64,000 nucleotides of DNA from Stichopus chloronotus (GCA_021234535.1 CM037836.1:27084769-27148768), one strand, 5' to 3'. Numbered from the stretch's first letter, positions 48,201 through 59,034 are shown. Notes: generated by a model not told the origin, from the sequence alone. Translations and numbers: made by a program.

Positions 48201-50297
48201 TAATCAGACCATTTCTCATAAGCAAATAGTAAAATCATATAATCAGAATATTTTGCAACGAAACAACACGTGCCTGCAACCATGTAAGCAATGAATTGCT
48301 CGAATCTACCTCTTTCTGTGAATTCTGGTCCAAGGAATACGCCCGTTACAAAAATCCATCGGCTCTTGAGTTGTTGAAGCTGTAAATTATTTAAAAAGAA
48401 AATGAAACGAAGCGTACAGTGCTAGTGTACGCATGAGCGTTTTAAGTCAATCGATATCAAATTATTTCAAGAGAAAATGTGAGATTAATGGATTGTCTTA
48501 AGTCTGTTTAATTGCCTTACGTATATTATATAAAGTGTTTACATGTATGTGTGAAGATATTTGGGTGAGTGAGGGTCGTTTTCTGTGGTTTCAGGCCTTC
48601 ACTATTTACAAATTGACAAATTTGCAGAAGATGTAACCCTGTGTTCAGTAAACCATTCCTGATCTTCATTTTGAACTTTTGAGTGAAAAATGTCGGTACA
48701 AGTTCATACAAATAGAACTTGATGAACTCAGAAAATACAATAGTCAAATGTGAGTGTCAAAATGGTTACCATAGTAACGCTGGTGAATCTAATCGTTGAA
48801 ACTGTAACCTTGTGGATGTTTAAAACGAATGTTTCAGCCCTATAGAGAAAGATGTGAATTAAAGGACATTCTGATCATGCATTGGTACATTTTCGAACGT
48901 TACCCTGAAATGTTTGAGTGTTTCAATGGTCTGTTGGCGTTTCCAAAGTGAATTTATATGTCACCGGACGCGACCATGTCGTCTTTCAACCTGTTCTGTT
49001 TACATATTGGTCTATTAAACTCCATTTCCTAGTATAGTCATGTATCTACGGTAAGCTTAACTTTACCTCGGTGGTACATTAAAGTCACTTCAGTTTGCCT
49101 TTATGTATTTTGTCCACTTGAGTGCACATTCATCTCTACTACATATTACTTCTAGCTCCTACATGGTATAACTAATGTTTACCTCAGTGTTACACTTACA
49201 TTTATTTTATTGTATACTAACCACTCCATGTTACATCTATGTCTTCTACGTCACGGTGACTTTTCCATGCTACCTTTATGTCCGTCCCATGTTTTACTTA
49301 TGTCTACTTTATTTTACATTCATTATTACATTATATCTGTTCCAAAGAAAGGATCTACACCGAACTTAAATGCCACCACCTGTACCCATTCGGACACAGG
49401 ACACTGCACAGGTTACTAATTTACATATTGCCTATTGCCTCTATTTTTCGTTCACAGGGAGGGGGCGCTAAACTTATTCTGGTTCAACTCCTGGCTGCTG
49501 TCTGCATCCTTGTTTGGTGCTCGGTTTTTTCCGCCATAGTCCTTTACGTTCTGTCCTCGACCATTGGTTTGCGGCTCTCGTATCACGAGGAGCTTCTAGG
49601 AGCGGACATGGTCGAACACAACATAGGAGAACGTGTCTACGATAAAGTCAAGGGTAAACTGATGAGCCGACCAAAATGGCTAAGCCGTTTAGAGTCACAG
49701 GGAATTGTTAAACAACGGCGGGACTCTATCCGGGAAGCCGAACACATGACAGAGGGTGCTATTAACCGTAACGGAGAGAGATATATCAAAGAACGGAAAA
49801 GAAACCGTCACCGGTGTCGGCTTCCGTGGTTCAAAATTTTTTCCTCGCATTTCACAAGGAAGAGAAAATCAACGAAACGAAGGCGGTCATGCAATTTGTG
49901 CCACACGATCATTACTAGAGGGGAACATGATGACTTCAGGACCATACAAGAAGTGATAGAACCCGTGAAAGCTTCATCTAGACCCACATATAGCCGCAGG
50001 GGTGCACGGCGGGTCCACGGGTCTCCTCTCAAATGGTCAGAGGTGTTAGGGGTAAGCCAAGAGACGATTACTGACATCCAACATTCATACCTCGATGGCC
50101 ACTGCGCAAATGCACCACCTCACACAAAGTACATAGTAATATCACGTGACAAGGAAACCCAGACTGATGAATTGTTTTTACTTGAGGATCCTCAACGGCC
50201 CTTTACGATTGCTCACGGACGGAACGGTCTTAGGTCAAGGCAAAAGCCCTCTCTTGATCCACACATTTGGGATAATCTGTATGAACATATGGTATAG
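33628..50297 (+). CDS. AMT-type ammonium transporter, seven coding exons
   Basis: This gene encodes a membrane channel or transporter of the Amt/Mep/Rh superfamily, AMT branch, which moves ammonium (as NH3 or NH4+) across the plasma membrane. Joining 33628-33802, 37964-38516, 43188-43259, 44041-44100, 45577-45653, 46651-46874 and 49458-50297 gives 2,001 nt in one frame: 666 residues plus TAG. Every junction is GT-AG and phase-consistent. Family landmarks visible are MQSGFGLLESG (TM1), FQLAFS with gate Phe139, DVAGGGVVH with Asp192 and His200, WWGWLGFNCGS with Phe249, and PVHLFCGVW with His356; the two histidines form the pore pair. The N-terminus has three N-glycosylation sequons (Asn13, Asn19, Asn29) and Cys16/Cys18. 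The protein is longer than a typical AMT (about 450-550) because of a basic cytoplasmic tail of about 220 residues. An in-frame TAA directly precedes the ATG, supporting this start. Probable polyadenylation signal at 50913. Confidence 0.93.
35643..37838. mobile_element. Large foldback element, left arm split by an insertion
   Basis: The right arm runs continuously from about 37487 to 37838. Its inverted counterpart on the left is in two pieces, 35643-35815 and about 37010-37195. The outer pieces share 'ggctgaataaagcctgaact' and 'gtaatacattttggtgtcca'; the inner pieces share 'gacatttcaaacc', 'gggcgggaagtttgaa' and 'gacgtagtcgac'. About 1.2 kb (35815-37010), including a CAA microsatellite, interrupts the left arm only, so it is a later insertion or the right arm lost it. 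The loop is about 37196-37486. Transcripts of intron 1 would fold into a long duplex. Confidence 0.75.
36243..36275. repeat. (CAA)n microsatellite
   Basis: About eleven CAA/ACA triplets flanked by A-rich sequence inside the insertion in the foldback element. The open frames through it (poly-Gln or poly-Leu) are artefacts of the repeat. Confidence 0.8.
37964..38516 (+). CDS. Ammonium transporter exon 2
   Basis: 553 nt, the largest block of membrane core. It completes Gly59 and runs through Leu242 plus two bases of Trp243. It includes GFGLLESG (end of TM1), the FQLAFS gate region (Phe139), IVSGAMIER, Asp192 and His200 in DVAGGGVVH, and PPMGSPTNVVLGMFM. The segment FPVRWVW (Trp177, Trp179) is one or two residues shorter than the family pattern as I recall it (PVxxHWVW), and has Arg in place of the usual His. 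Donor TTG|GTAAGT at 38517, phase 2. Confidence 0.93.
38517..43187 (+). other. Ammonium transporter intron 2
   Basis: 4,671 bp, GTAAGT to TTTTTTTTATACAG. It contains a (TA)n run near 41300-41326, a short inverted repeat around 41405-41450, and a 191-codon open frame on the minus strand (39552-38977) that I do not recognise. No second gene is supported. Confidence 0.85.
43188..43259 (+). CDS. Ammonium transporter exon 3
   Basis: 72 nt coding WWGWLGFNCGSTQGV and GMRWALAA (residues 243-266 plus two bases of Arg267). It contains the second gate phenylalanine, Phe249, in the highly conserved GFN(A/C)GS segment. Acceptor CAG at 43187, donor AAG|GTAATT, phase 2. Confidence 0.92.
43557..43755. mobile_element. 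Repeat family A, best-preserved copy, in intron 3
   Basis: An element of about 199 bp whose ends read CTACAATCTTGGACAAAAT and, inverted, ATTTTGTCCAAGATTGTAG. The body matches 10027-10232 and the interrupted copy at 7905-8812. It lies between exons 3 and 4 and codes for nothing. Confidence 0.75.
44041..44100 (+). CDS. Ammonium transporter exon 4
   Basis: 60 nt coding SAIATINASIGGGITGIFL, the transmembrane segment with the conserved NASIGGG motif. Acceptor TTCTTGCAG is strong. The donor AG|GTCGGT is weaker, but both flanking phases (2 in, 2 out) and family alignment fit. Confidence 0.9.
44101..45576 (+). other. Ammonium transporter intron 4
   Basis: 1,476 bp with poly-A and poly-G runs near 45023-45063. 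I see no other element in it. Confidence 0.8.
45577..45653 (+). CDS. Ammonium transporter exon 5
   Basis: 77 nt coding YLTKRRKFELSYLVSSVLGS and LVSVT, a basic loop followed by the start of the next membrane helix; family members have a similar basic loop and (N/S)-GxLG(G/S)LV. Donor ACAG|GTGAGT, phase 1. Confidence 0.9.
46651..46874 (+). CDS. Ammonium transporter exon 6
   Basis: 224 nt, residues 313-387. It has AMCTLCSPRLAILIGVVGG, then IDDPVGVVPVHLFCGVWSLI with His356, the second histidine of the pore pair, and a GLFTPEDDN loop. Acceptor CTTCTTGCAG, donor GAA|GTAAGC, phase 0. Confidence 0.93.
47318..47670. mobile_element. MITE, TTAAAGGG family, complete copy
   Basis: 353 bp starting TTAAAGGGAAATAGGGCG and ending CCCTATTTCCCTTTAA. 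The outer TTAA may be part of the terminal repeat or a 4-bp target duplication. A related copy is at 9270-9600. Non-coding. Confidence 0.8.
47864..48049. mobile_element. Repeat family B copy in intron 6
   Basis: Starts 'cgacggtggtgcataatgtt' and ends with the diverged complement 'agcatcctgttccatcgcc'. The body matches 11094-11279, including 'aatatcctaatgaata'. It is a diverged MITE. Confidence 0.7.
49458..50297 (+). CDS. Ammonium transporter exon 7 and C-terminal tail
   Basis: 840 nt, residues 388-666 and TAG. It opens with the last membrane helix (KLILVQLLAAVCILVWCSVF and on), then the conserved helix-exit region GLRLSYHEELLGADMVEHN. After this comes a basic tail of about 200 residues. The tail has an RKRNRHRCR block, KRKSTKRRRSCNLCH (possible Cys/His metal site or modification region), and Lys619-Thr623 KETQT, which fits the (K/R)xTQT consensus for binding LC8 dynein light chain. 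Only the proximal part aligns with usual AMTs; the distal tail looks lineage-specific. Confidence 0.92.
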   Translation, partial: GGGAKLILVQLLAAVCILVWCSVFSAIVLYVLSSTIGLRLSYHEELLGADMVEHNIGERVYDKVKGKLMSRPKWLSRLESQGIVKQRRDSIREAEHMTEGAINRNGERYIKERKRNRHRCRLPWFKIFSSHFTRKRKSTKRRRSCNLCHTIITRGEHDDFRTIQEVIEPVKASSRPTYSRRGARRVHGSPLKWSEVLGVSQETITDIQHSYLDGHCANAPPHTKYIVISRDKETQTDELFLLEDPQRPFTIAHGRNGLRSRQKPSLDPHIWDNLYEHMV

Positions 50298-50912
50298 ATA
50301 TGCTATTAATATGCTGTATGGGATTATCAAAGCATTGGAGGGAATATTGGGTTGATACCGATAAATTTATGACGACTTCGAAGGGTAAACAAACACATGA
50401 CAATGCTCATATTGAGCAAAAATTAGTTAACGTCTACATAAGAAACTTTCGAAAGTTTTGATTTTTTCTTTTACCCTGGATTGTACTGGCTGTTTGTATA
50501 TGGATTGGAACTAACGAGAGTGAAAAAAGTGTTTGATTATGAATTGTCAAAAACCAAATTGAATACTCACTCATTAAATGTTCATTTGTATGTGACAGAT
50601 GGGGATCCTATTGGTTTTGATTATTTGTCATTAGTAAGTGAAGGGAACGTGATAGTGCTTGAACCCATTAGTGAATTTCACCAACAAATCAAGGGGCCAG
50701 CTTAAAAGACTATTTAATGTTTGGAGGGCGATTGGTATTGACCTGAAGCATTCAATCAACAGACGTTCTTCTGCAGGGTTGATATTCAGCTCGTAAACAA
50801 ACTACGAATCAATGAAAGAGGATTTATTGTGAATATCTTCATTGTATCTTGAATGTAATTTATAAAATCTCTTCAATGGTATTTCAAAATACTGAAAGAT
50901 TTTAAAAGACAT

Positions 50913-50918
50913 AATAAA
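50913..50918 (+). terminator. Candidate polyadenylation signal of the transporter gene
   Basis: AATAAA, 616 nt after the stop codon, in an A-rich context. No closer AATAAA is evident after the stop, so a 3' UTR of about 0.63 kb is plausible. Confidence 0.5.
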
Positions 50919-53900
50919 GCAAGAAAAAGTTTAAAAAGTGAAGGTCTGAGAGTTTTATAGTGTAATTTAAAACAGGTACAAATAAGTAAAGGGTGTAGCC
51001 TACTTAAACCAGTCCGTCAGTGGAACAAGTTCGATAGTACATCAAGTCAGCCACATAGTTCATATCTGTCCACACAGTAATTCACTGCGTCCGACGCGAA
51101 GAGGGAGACTGCTCACGGTACCATTTGTGACGTCACTTTCGATTACCTTCGACCCTATAGTGACGTAGTTCAGTTAATTCACGTCGGGAGCTTCGTTGCC
51201 ACCTACCAACGATGTGTGATGAATGTCACTTTGTCGTTATTTTGTTCCAACTGTTTTATCTTCAGCAACTACCTTTTCTACTTCTAAAGAGCTGAATCTC
51301 ACTCTCACATTAAATCGCTGTTGTTACTGATCCCAGCCCAAGGATTAGCCAGATAATGAAACTAAACACGCAGGATTTACAACAAAGGGTGGACCTAACA
51401 GGTCCCCCCCCCCAAAAAAAAAAAATATCCAAGACTAAAATTTTCACGTTCTTTTAGGTAAGCCCTTATGTACAACGAATTTGTGCCTTTCTGCAGCAGA
51501 CATCTTACCTTTGCTCTTTCGTCACGGTATTGATGTAAAAACTCGTCACTACATCGAGAGCACTTTTTGTTTTATTTAAGTCCTTTAGTTTAGATGGATG
51601 AGACTCTCACACAATGAGTGGATGTAGTGCATCACCACTCACCCCCCCCTTCCTCCTCCTTCCCTGATAATTGCATGAAATTTTCAGTTGGGGGAATCTT
51701 AAGTTATCAATGAGTTAGCACAATAGCAGAGTGTTCAAAATACCCAAAGCTAAAACCTGTAAATTAATTGATTCATGATTTCCTAATTTACAGTAGGATC
51801 CTCCTCCATTGCCCCTTAAATCATACTGACACATCGACACGCACCTACATGTGCATGTGTACCGAAATGTATGATGATCGCGTAAAACCTCTGAAAAACG
51901 CCTCCTTGTTGAGCAAAACGCACGCATTGCAAAACCATTCACGGTTAATATTTGTCATAAAGCTTCCTTTTTTCTTTTAAACTGGTCATTTACAGATTGG
52001 AAGGTTTTCCTTCATCGCAATATTAAAATTAACCAATCTTAGCTCATTCTTCTTATGATCATTTTTTTTTTTCGTCCCATTCTTTTTCGAGGACACACCG
52101 TGGAGAGCTAAAACGGAGATAGTAATCATCGACAATAATTATTGACTTACCTGTGATTCATTACTCGCTGCTATATGGGTTCCCACTGTTACTATTATTG
52201 CTATGGCACTGCGAGCTGATATGATGAACACGGATACTAATTTCCAAGTCTATGCCGTCATTTTGAATAAGGAGACTACACTTCCTCTTTTCAGGTGTGG
52301 CATACCATTTCGATCGTTATCGCACACTTCCTCCCTGCCTGTTATTCATACCTCAAGCAGATTCGTTGCCCTCTTTGAAAATCACTCTCCTATCTCGCGG
52401 GAGAGCTAAGGCGTCGGGGGGGGGGGGGGGGGAGGTGGAAAACAGAAGACTGACTCAGAAGCAGAACTAAGCTTGCTGTTGTTGAATTTTTTGTCTTCTG
52501 CTCAAAATTACTTGGATGTTTAAAATTTTGTAACGACGAAGCATGGTCTTACCTGCAGACTCGACTGGCTAGTTACAAACGTTTGTGTGACGTCAAACAA
52601 TTGCTTGAACGCAGCGGTTCAACGAATGGCGGAAGGGACCAGAACTTACCAAGCATGGGCGTCGATTCGATTTGGTAAGGGGACGGGGAATTTTCCCCTC
52701 CCCTTTGTGTGAGGGGAGGGGACATGTCCTTCCTCCAGTCCTATAACTAATATGCACAACTGTATGATATTTTCCGTTTTTGTGACGAATACAAATGGAG
52801 GACAAACGTTAGGGTTAGTCTTATTTTACCTATGCAGTTGCACCTGTTTTACCATTTTGATATGCAAGGAACCGCAAATCTTCCTTTAGGGGATTCGTCC
52901 CCGGACCCCTATGCAAGGTTCCACAGATGACCCCAGCGGACCCCGGACACTATATAGATTTCCTCGTGCTCGTTATGGGGTGCACAAAATCTGGCGGGAA
53001 AGCAGAAGATCATGTGTCGTGGGAAACTGAGCAGGGTTTTCCACTTGAACACTGCTGGCGGGGGAGGGGAGTACATTTGCCAAGTGCTCAAAAACTAAAA
53101 GAGGATGCATAATTCAATTATATAGCTGCTTGTATGACGCATTATCTCAAGCCGTCTTATGTCATTTTTTTCATAGATGGAATTTCCGCATGATTGAAAA
53201 ATTACAAACATAAGATTCCTAATTAAAGGATGGGTACATGCAGCTTAGATCACACAGGAAGTGCCGTTTCCGGCCATCGGGGGAGGGGGCTTGCAAGGTT
53301 CAAAATTTTCTTGTACTCTTCGCGCCAACTGATGGTGGCCATCCGCTTAGATAGTAATGCCAGCACTCACCCTCCCCAATATTATCTTTCGGTCCACGTA
53401 CTTACACCGTGACTTACGCCACCTTTAGGAAAATAATAGGCCAGATGTCTCCCCCCACTTTCAATATCAAGTCGACTTCCATGTAACAAAGGACTGTTAT
53501 CTGGATGGAGTAACGTCAATTATTTTAAATAGACGAAAGAAACGACTGTAGACAAGAGTCAAATGGCAATAACAGTGTATAAATTATATAACCTTTCGAG
53601 GAATATCCCGTTACTATTAATAGAAACAAAGATACAAACCACAATGGACTCTACGTAGCCCTTGATGGATCCCCGTAGTGTTAAGGGCCATTCGGCCATT
53701 TAGGTTCATTACATGCAAGCAGTCTAAATAATAAGTACTTTTTACCCCCTTTCTTTCACCAGCTCTTCTCTCCTTTATGATTTCTCTCATCTGTCATCCA
53801 ACCGACATAAAGCTCCCCCTTTTTGTCTTCGTCGTTTCTATTCTACCATGCCCTGATCTGTCGGCCGCTGTACTACCTTCCACCTGAACGAACAAAAAAA

Positions 53901-56625
53901 ACAAACAAACAAACAAACAAACAAAAAAACAAACCTTGTGGATGGATGAGAATGTACAACAAACCTTGTGTGTGTATGCTATATCGGTGATCAGGTTCAA
54001 TAGGGTCTGGGCTCTAGGGTGATTTTTGCCATGCATAAGACACAGTTGCAGGCATGGCTTTATGATGATATGTGCCATGCGTAAGTTACAGTTGCATGTA
54101 TGTGTTCTCACAGGCGTTAATATATTCCTCACCGTAATCATTCAGTTGAAAGCCTAAAAATCTGCAGGAATCATTCGTACATCACGTTGCAGAATACTTC
54201 AAATAATATGAGAAGACAGAATCAGCTGAATACTTTTTTTGTTTTTTAAACTGCGTCAAGTCTACTTTCTTTCGAAACGTATTCAATTTTGTTTTTTTGT
54301 TATTTCTCTCTGCACACACGAGCGATGCTATCAAAGCACAACAACAAGTTTCCATGGTAACACTGAAACAAATTAAAAACTAATAATGGATACGACGAAG
54401 TTTATGGAGATATAAACTTAATATGAAGATAAAGTGAATAAGGATATTTAGCAATGTGGTAGTGAATGATGCCTATTGGAAGAAAACCATCACTGCAAAT
54501 AAATTTTCTGGAGAATACAAATTATTATCCTGTCAATAGTATGATTCAATGCTTTCCAACAATTTTCGCAAAATGTCGAATTGAACAATACATTTTAAAG
54601 CATCAGTAGATGTTTAAACCGACGAGTAGTACGACAAAGTGCTCCGGGATATATCCATCAGTTTAATAAAGTAAAATAAATTGATGAGTCGAACTATAGT
54701 AATAAGTCTTTTTTCGTTAAGATACATGTCCTTCACTCTTCCAAGATGCTGCACGAATGCAAAACCTTATAAATACATTATTTGTCTGTTACGTGCTTCC
54801 TGTTTCTCTGTCTCTTGGTCGACCGGTACTTTGTTTGGACGACTGTTCCCCAACGAAATTACGCGACATTAAGTAGGAATTTTCTTTAACATGCATTTCT
54901 TGCATTTAAATGCATTTAAATTGCATTTCTTGATGTAGTTTCACCGTCTTTTAAAAAAGTATCACTAAATTTATAAAAAAAACTAATAAACACATGAGTC
55001 ACAGTAAACTTGGTACTAAATACTACGTGTTAACGTACGTATCGATGCCTGTCCGATGGCCGATGCGTTTATCACAACATCGGCCGATGTCCGATCCGAT
55101 TAGAAATTAAGTTTCGCTATCAAGTGTGTCCTCTCCTAAGAAATATTCAATTTTGGACCATACATAGTCTCTGGAATGCTTTTTATCACAATTCCACCAC
55201 AATTATTGCAAAATGTTACAGGTATTGGCGAAAGGAAAGCGCCCTCGTAAATGTGAAAAAGATCCCCATCTTCCTAAATTGAGCACATTTAATAGGGCTT
55301 TTTTTTTACCTTTTCAGATCGTAATTAGTCCATGGGGCATTTCTCAATTCCTGCCCTGTTTCCCGAAGTGATACTCCACCGGTGCATATATATTTTCAGG
55401 TTGCTGAACAACGACAAATAAACATCAGCAGAAGTCATTTGCTAAACTTCGGGGATCCGATGTTTTGCTGACAGTGTTAGACATCGGCTAAGGTACCATG
55501 TCTGATCCGGTTATCGATTGATCCACACTAAATACTTCATGAAGCAAGGAAAAAAGGAAAGATAAGCTCCAGAGCAGAACTAGGGACAAATATCAGCTTC
55601 AATAATCGTTTTCATTAATGAAGTCATCTACGTACATTTTTTAAAAGAAATCTTGTGTAGTCAACTTACACTCACCTAAAAGGCCTATTTCCGAAAAGAA
55701 AAGCGTCTTGACACAACTGCAAGGTAGCTTCATCGTTCGAGTCCAGTAGCATGGAACGCCAAGATGATAACTTAATGTACTACTATGAAATTAAATATTA
55801 GGCTTTATACCCTAACAGTGACATAATTTAAGTTGTTATTAAAAGTAAAATAAAAAAAAAGAAAAGAAAACATGGTCAAACAAGCTTCTCAGTGTAAAGT
55901 TGTTAAACCAAATTAAGACTTTTAAAAATATTATAGTATGTTTTGAGCAAGCTTACTAGTACTTATGCTCATCGTTTATACTAAATGCCACCCGGCACCC
56001 TAATATTCTTACATTGTTTACATTAACCGATTTGCTCTGTACACTTGAGTCATAATAAAGTTTAGTCACCACATGAAAATTAATCTTTCTTCCTTCGACA
56101 AAATTTGTACACAAAGGGGACAAAGCAATATGATCGATGATAATGCATTTTTGAGAACTTCATGTTCACCTTAAAGCTCCAAATGGGTGGTCTTGATGTA
56201 GGTGAAGGTTATACAGGGATTACCTATCCAAAAGAGCTGATCAGAGTAAAGAACCTGATATAGGTGATCAATCTTGTTTGATGTACAGAGACACATGCAG
56301 ACCCTTAAATGTTATGTACAAAGTGAGCTAAATTTATCGAGGTTAAAGTTCTTTGTTTAATATGTGGGTCGGAAGGAGCTCTAATCATCAATTAACGTTA
56401 ACCTTTATGAAATTGCAAAAAGAAAATATTTACCTTGTATAAAAATGTTAAGCGTTGGCAAAATATAGTTAACAATTTTCCCTTCGTTATTACAAGAACA
56501 CTACGACATAAATATCTGATGAATGAATAAGGAATTGGTTACATTTCCGAAAGTGCAAACTAAAGGTTAAGAATTGCAATAATGGTGAATGAAATAAATG
56601 GCGAAAGATATATATACATATATAT
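50919..56625. other. Gene-poor stretch downstream of the transporter
   Basis: Mixed DNA with decayed transposon-like C/G-rich phrases near 52640-53090, poly-G at 52416-52432, a (CAAA)n run near 53896-53935, and a weak pair of inverted CCGAT-rich segments near 55035-55100 and 55450-55525. On the minus strand, 55768-55672 is open between an AG and a GTGAGT donor and would code 32 residues (SSWRSMLLDSNDEATL...), but I do not recognise it. No gene is supported firmly. Confidence 0.35.
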
Positions 56626-56769
56626 GGTAAAAGATATATATGGTAAAAGATATATATGGTAAAAGATATATATGGTAAAAGATATATATGGTAAAAGATA
56701 TATATGGTAAAAGATATATATGGTAAAAGATATATATGGTAAAAGATATATATGGTAAAAGATATATAT
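56626..56769. repeat. 16-bp minisatellite, nine copies
   Basis: The unit GGTAAAAGATATATAT repeats perfectly nine times, with GGTAAAAG at 56626, 56642, 56658 and so on to 56754. Degenerate AT-rich flanks extend to about 56607 and 56775. The minus-strand open frame rich in Ile, Tyr and Phe is a by-product of the repeat. Confidence 0.95.
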
Positions 56770-57096
56770 ATAGCAAAATACCGATTGTCAGTCTAAAATT
56801 AAACCACCAGATGGAAAACACTAATTTGTTTAGTTAGGTTATAGGTTTGCTTGCCACTAGAAAGAATATGTTAGACCTTCGAGACTGTCTGAACGTCCTT
56901 CACTGATATTGATTCTTGCTGCATGGGAAAGTGCTTTCGATGAATGTTGCGAAATATTTTTGTTGCCTTCTATTGATCTATAGTTTAATTGTTTTTATTA
57001 TTCAACATAACGTCAATAAAATGTGTAGAGAGAAAGGAACAAGGTGAATCTGGAAAGTTTTAAAAGTCTGACCTTTCATTTGTCTTTACTTCTTAC

Positions 57097-57278
57097 AGAT
57101 CGGTCTTCAAAACACTCATCTTGTGTCAGGATGAAGAAGATCTCTGTCATAGAATAATAATTGTGGTGTTGACTAGAGTCAGGAAACACGATCTTAAATC
57201 GAGTCAGTTGGGCAACACCGTGCATGTATGAGAATATAACTAACTCATAATTTGTTTCATTTTGAAAATTGAAAAACA
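57097..57278 (-). CDS. Candidate exon: juxtamembrane end of an ANF-receptor-like domain
   Basis: 182 nt on the minus strand between acceptor CTTTTTCAG and donor TCT|GTAAGA, open for 60 codons. The peptide (FFNFQNETNYELVIFSYMHG ... EIFFILTQDECFEDRS) resembles the segment of natriuretic-peptide-receptor-type guanylyl cyclases between the end of the ligand-binding fold and the membrane. There, a D/N-x-(T)-x-Y/F-x-L stretch is followed by RF(K/R)VV and then a Cys-Phe-Asp pattern. Phase is 1 in and 0 out. The plus strand has a competing acceptor at the same spot, so the strand is not proven. I found no following transmembrane exon. Confidence 0.38.
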
Positions 57279-59034
57279 CTGAAAAAGACGTGATGTAATC
57301 TGACAGTCTGAACACAGACTACAGAATGTTAGGTTCTAGAGGTTCCCAATTCATGTTGTTCAATTCATATTGTTGAACACTGACCGCAGAGTATATGACG
57401 TGATAATAACTTTCAGAAGAAGAGATATCACCAAAAGAACTCACCAGAGCTTAGGAAGAACATGATTAATTGTGCTTTTCCTTGTCTTCAGTGAATGTAA
57501 CAGTTTTCTTTTAGAATTTTGCAGCTTGGTCATTGACGAATCAAACCAGATGAATTCAAAGTGATAATTAAGCGCACAAAAAAGTAAAAGTGAATAAACA
57601 AAAATAAATAAATAAAGAAAAATAGAAATGGAAACTCCCAGAAAATATGACGTTTCAATACTTATTTTATTTCAAAGAAGTCAAGCCTATTAATTTACGA
57701 ACTCTCCTTTGATTGTCAACATTTCATACTTGACGGTAATTCTCTCCAATAAGTGTGTTGTGCAGGTACGCAAAAGGTGTTTGTCGCCCCCACTTTGGTG
57801 TTTTAAGGTTCATAAAGTTCGAGCGGCATCGGCCATTGGAAGATATATTTTCGTTTTCTTTTTTTTTTATGGAGGAACCAGCGACGACACTGGAAACGTT
57901 ACAGTCGAAATCTACCAGTATCAAAACGAAACTCCAACCTCTCATTAGGTCAGAGCGATAACATTGGGTGCACAAGATCAGGAACCTCTTTAACTGGAAA
58001 GTATAGCCCCCCTCTCCTATCTAGCACATTTTCGTACACAAAGGACCGTAAGAATGCTATGAAAATAAAATTTTTAATGAGAGGATGAATTTAAAATAGA
58101 CACTCGCATTGCCTGTCACAGAGGAAATCAACACACATCGATCATATGTACTTGTTTTTCTAAACCAGTGGTTCTTCAAAGTAGTCCTTACCTCTCCGGG
58201 AGGGGGAGATGAGGTAAGGAATGTTCGGTGTCAGTGCATTGGAGGTCTGAGCTTTCAAAGTCACAGGGATTTTTAACATGTTTCATTCTCATGTATTAAA
58301 ATGTATGAGAATTGCCACAGCACATACGCCAACCTTTTGTCTTAAGGCCAATATGACAAAGCACCCTTAAGAGATTAGTGTTTGGCACTGCTAAGAGTAA
58401 ACTGTCAACAATCACATTAACATTTTTTAAACATTTTTAAACATTAAACATGTAAATGTTAAACATTTTTATCATTACCTCAAGTACAGCTTGACTTAAT
58501 CATGGCCTATGTATTGCTGACAAAGTTAAGTCTACTAGTTACAAGCTTAAAACGCAGTTGTATTCTGATGGAAAGCTGAAAAGGGGGCCGGTATTTCATT
58601 TTGGTCAAAGGAAGGTGGGGTGGGGGGCTGGGAGGCTCCTGACTGTATGGTAACTCCGCCACTGAGCCCCAAAGACCAATCACGATCCGACATTCAATCT
58701 CCAAATAGAAGCCCAATAGTAATGATGTTGGGTCATCCCAAAAAGAAGGTGGAGGATGGTACAGCGACGTTTCGTAGCAGAAGAAGTAAACCTCTTTTTG
58801 ATTGATAATCTCTGTGCCAGAACTATTACAGAGCACTAAAGCTTGCTGGTTAATGTCACTTCTCCCGCTCTGCATTTCTTTTGGTATGACAGCTATACAC
58901 GAGTTTTTCACTTGTGAATGCCCAACGGCCACTTTATATCGATTGAGTGTCACATATCTCACAATCCATGTTTACGTTGACAATGTAGAGACTTTCCAGA
59001 ATATGTCCCTAAACAAATATTTGGAAATTATTAC
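57279..59034. other. Putative intron(s) of the minus-strand receptor-like gene
   Basis: Phase differs between the candidate exons on either side (2 and 1), so at least one exon should lie here. The minus-strand frame 58962 to about 58780 (VKNSCIAVIPKEMQSGR and on) is open and roughly where the missing segment should be, but similarity is too weak to call. Poly-C and T-rich tracts are present near 58600. Confidence 0.25.

Larger units (their letters stand above)
46875..49457 (+). other. Ammonium transporter intron 6
   Basis: 2,583 bp. It contains two MITEs: 47318-47670 (TTAAAGGG family) and 47864-48049 (family B). The acceptor is TTTTTCGTTCACAG. Confidence 0.85.

Noticed and set aside
56567..56821. 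Minus-strand frame with Ile/Tyr/Phe repeats resembling a membrane protein
   Set aside because: It is entirely the translation of the 16-bp AT-rich minisatellite.
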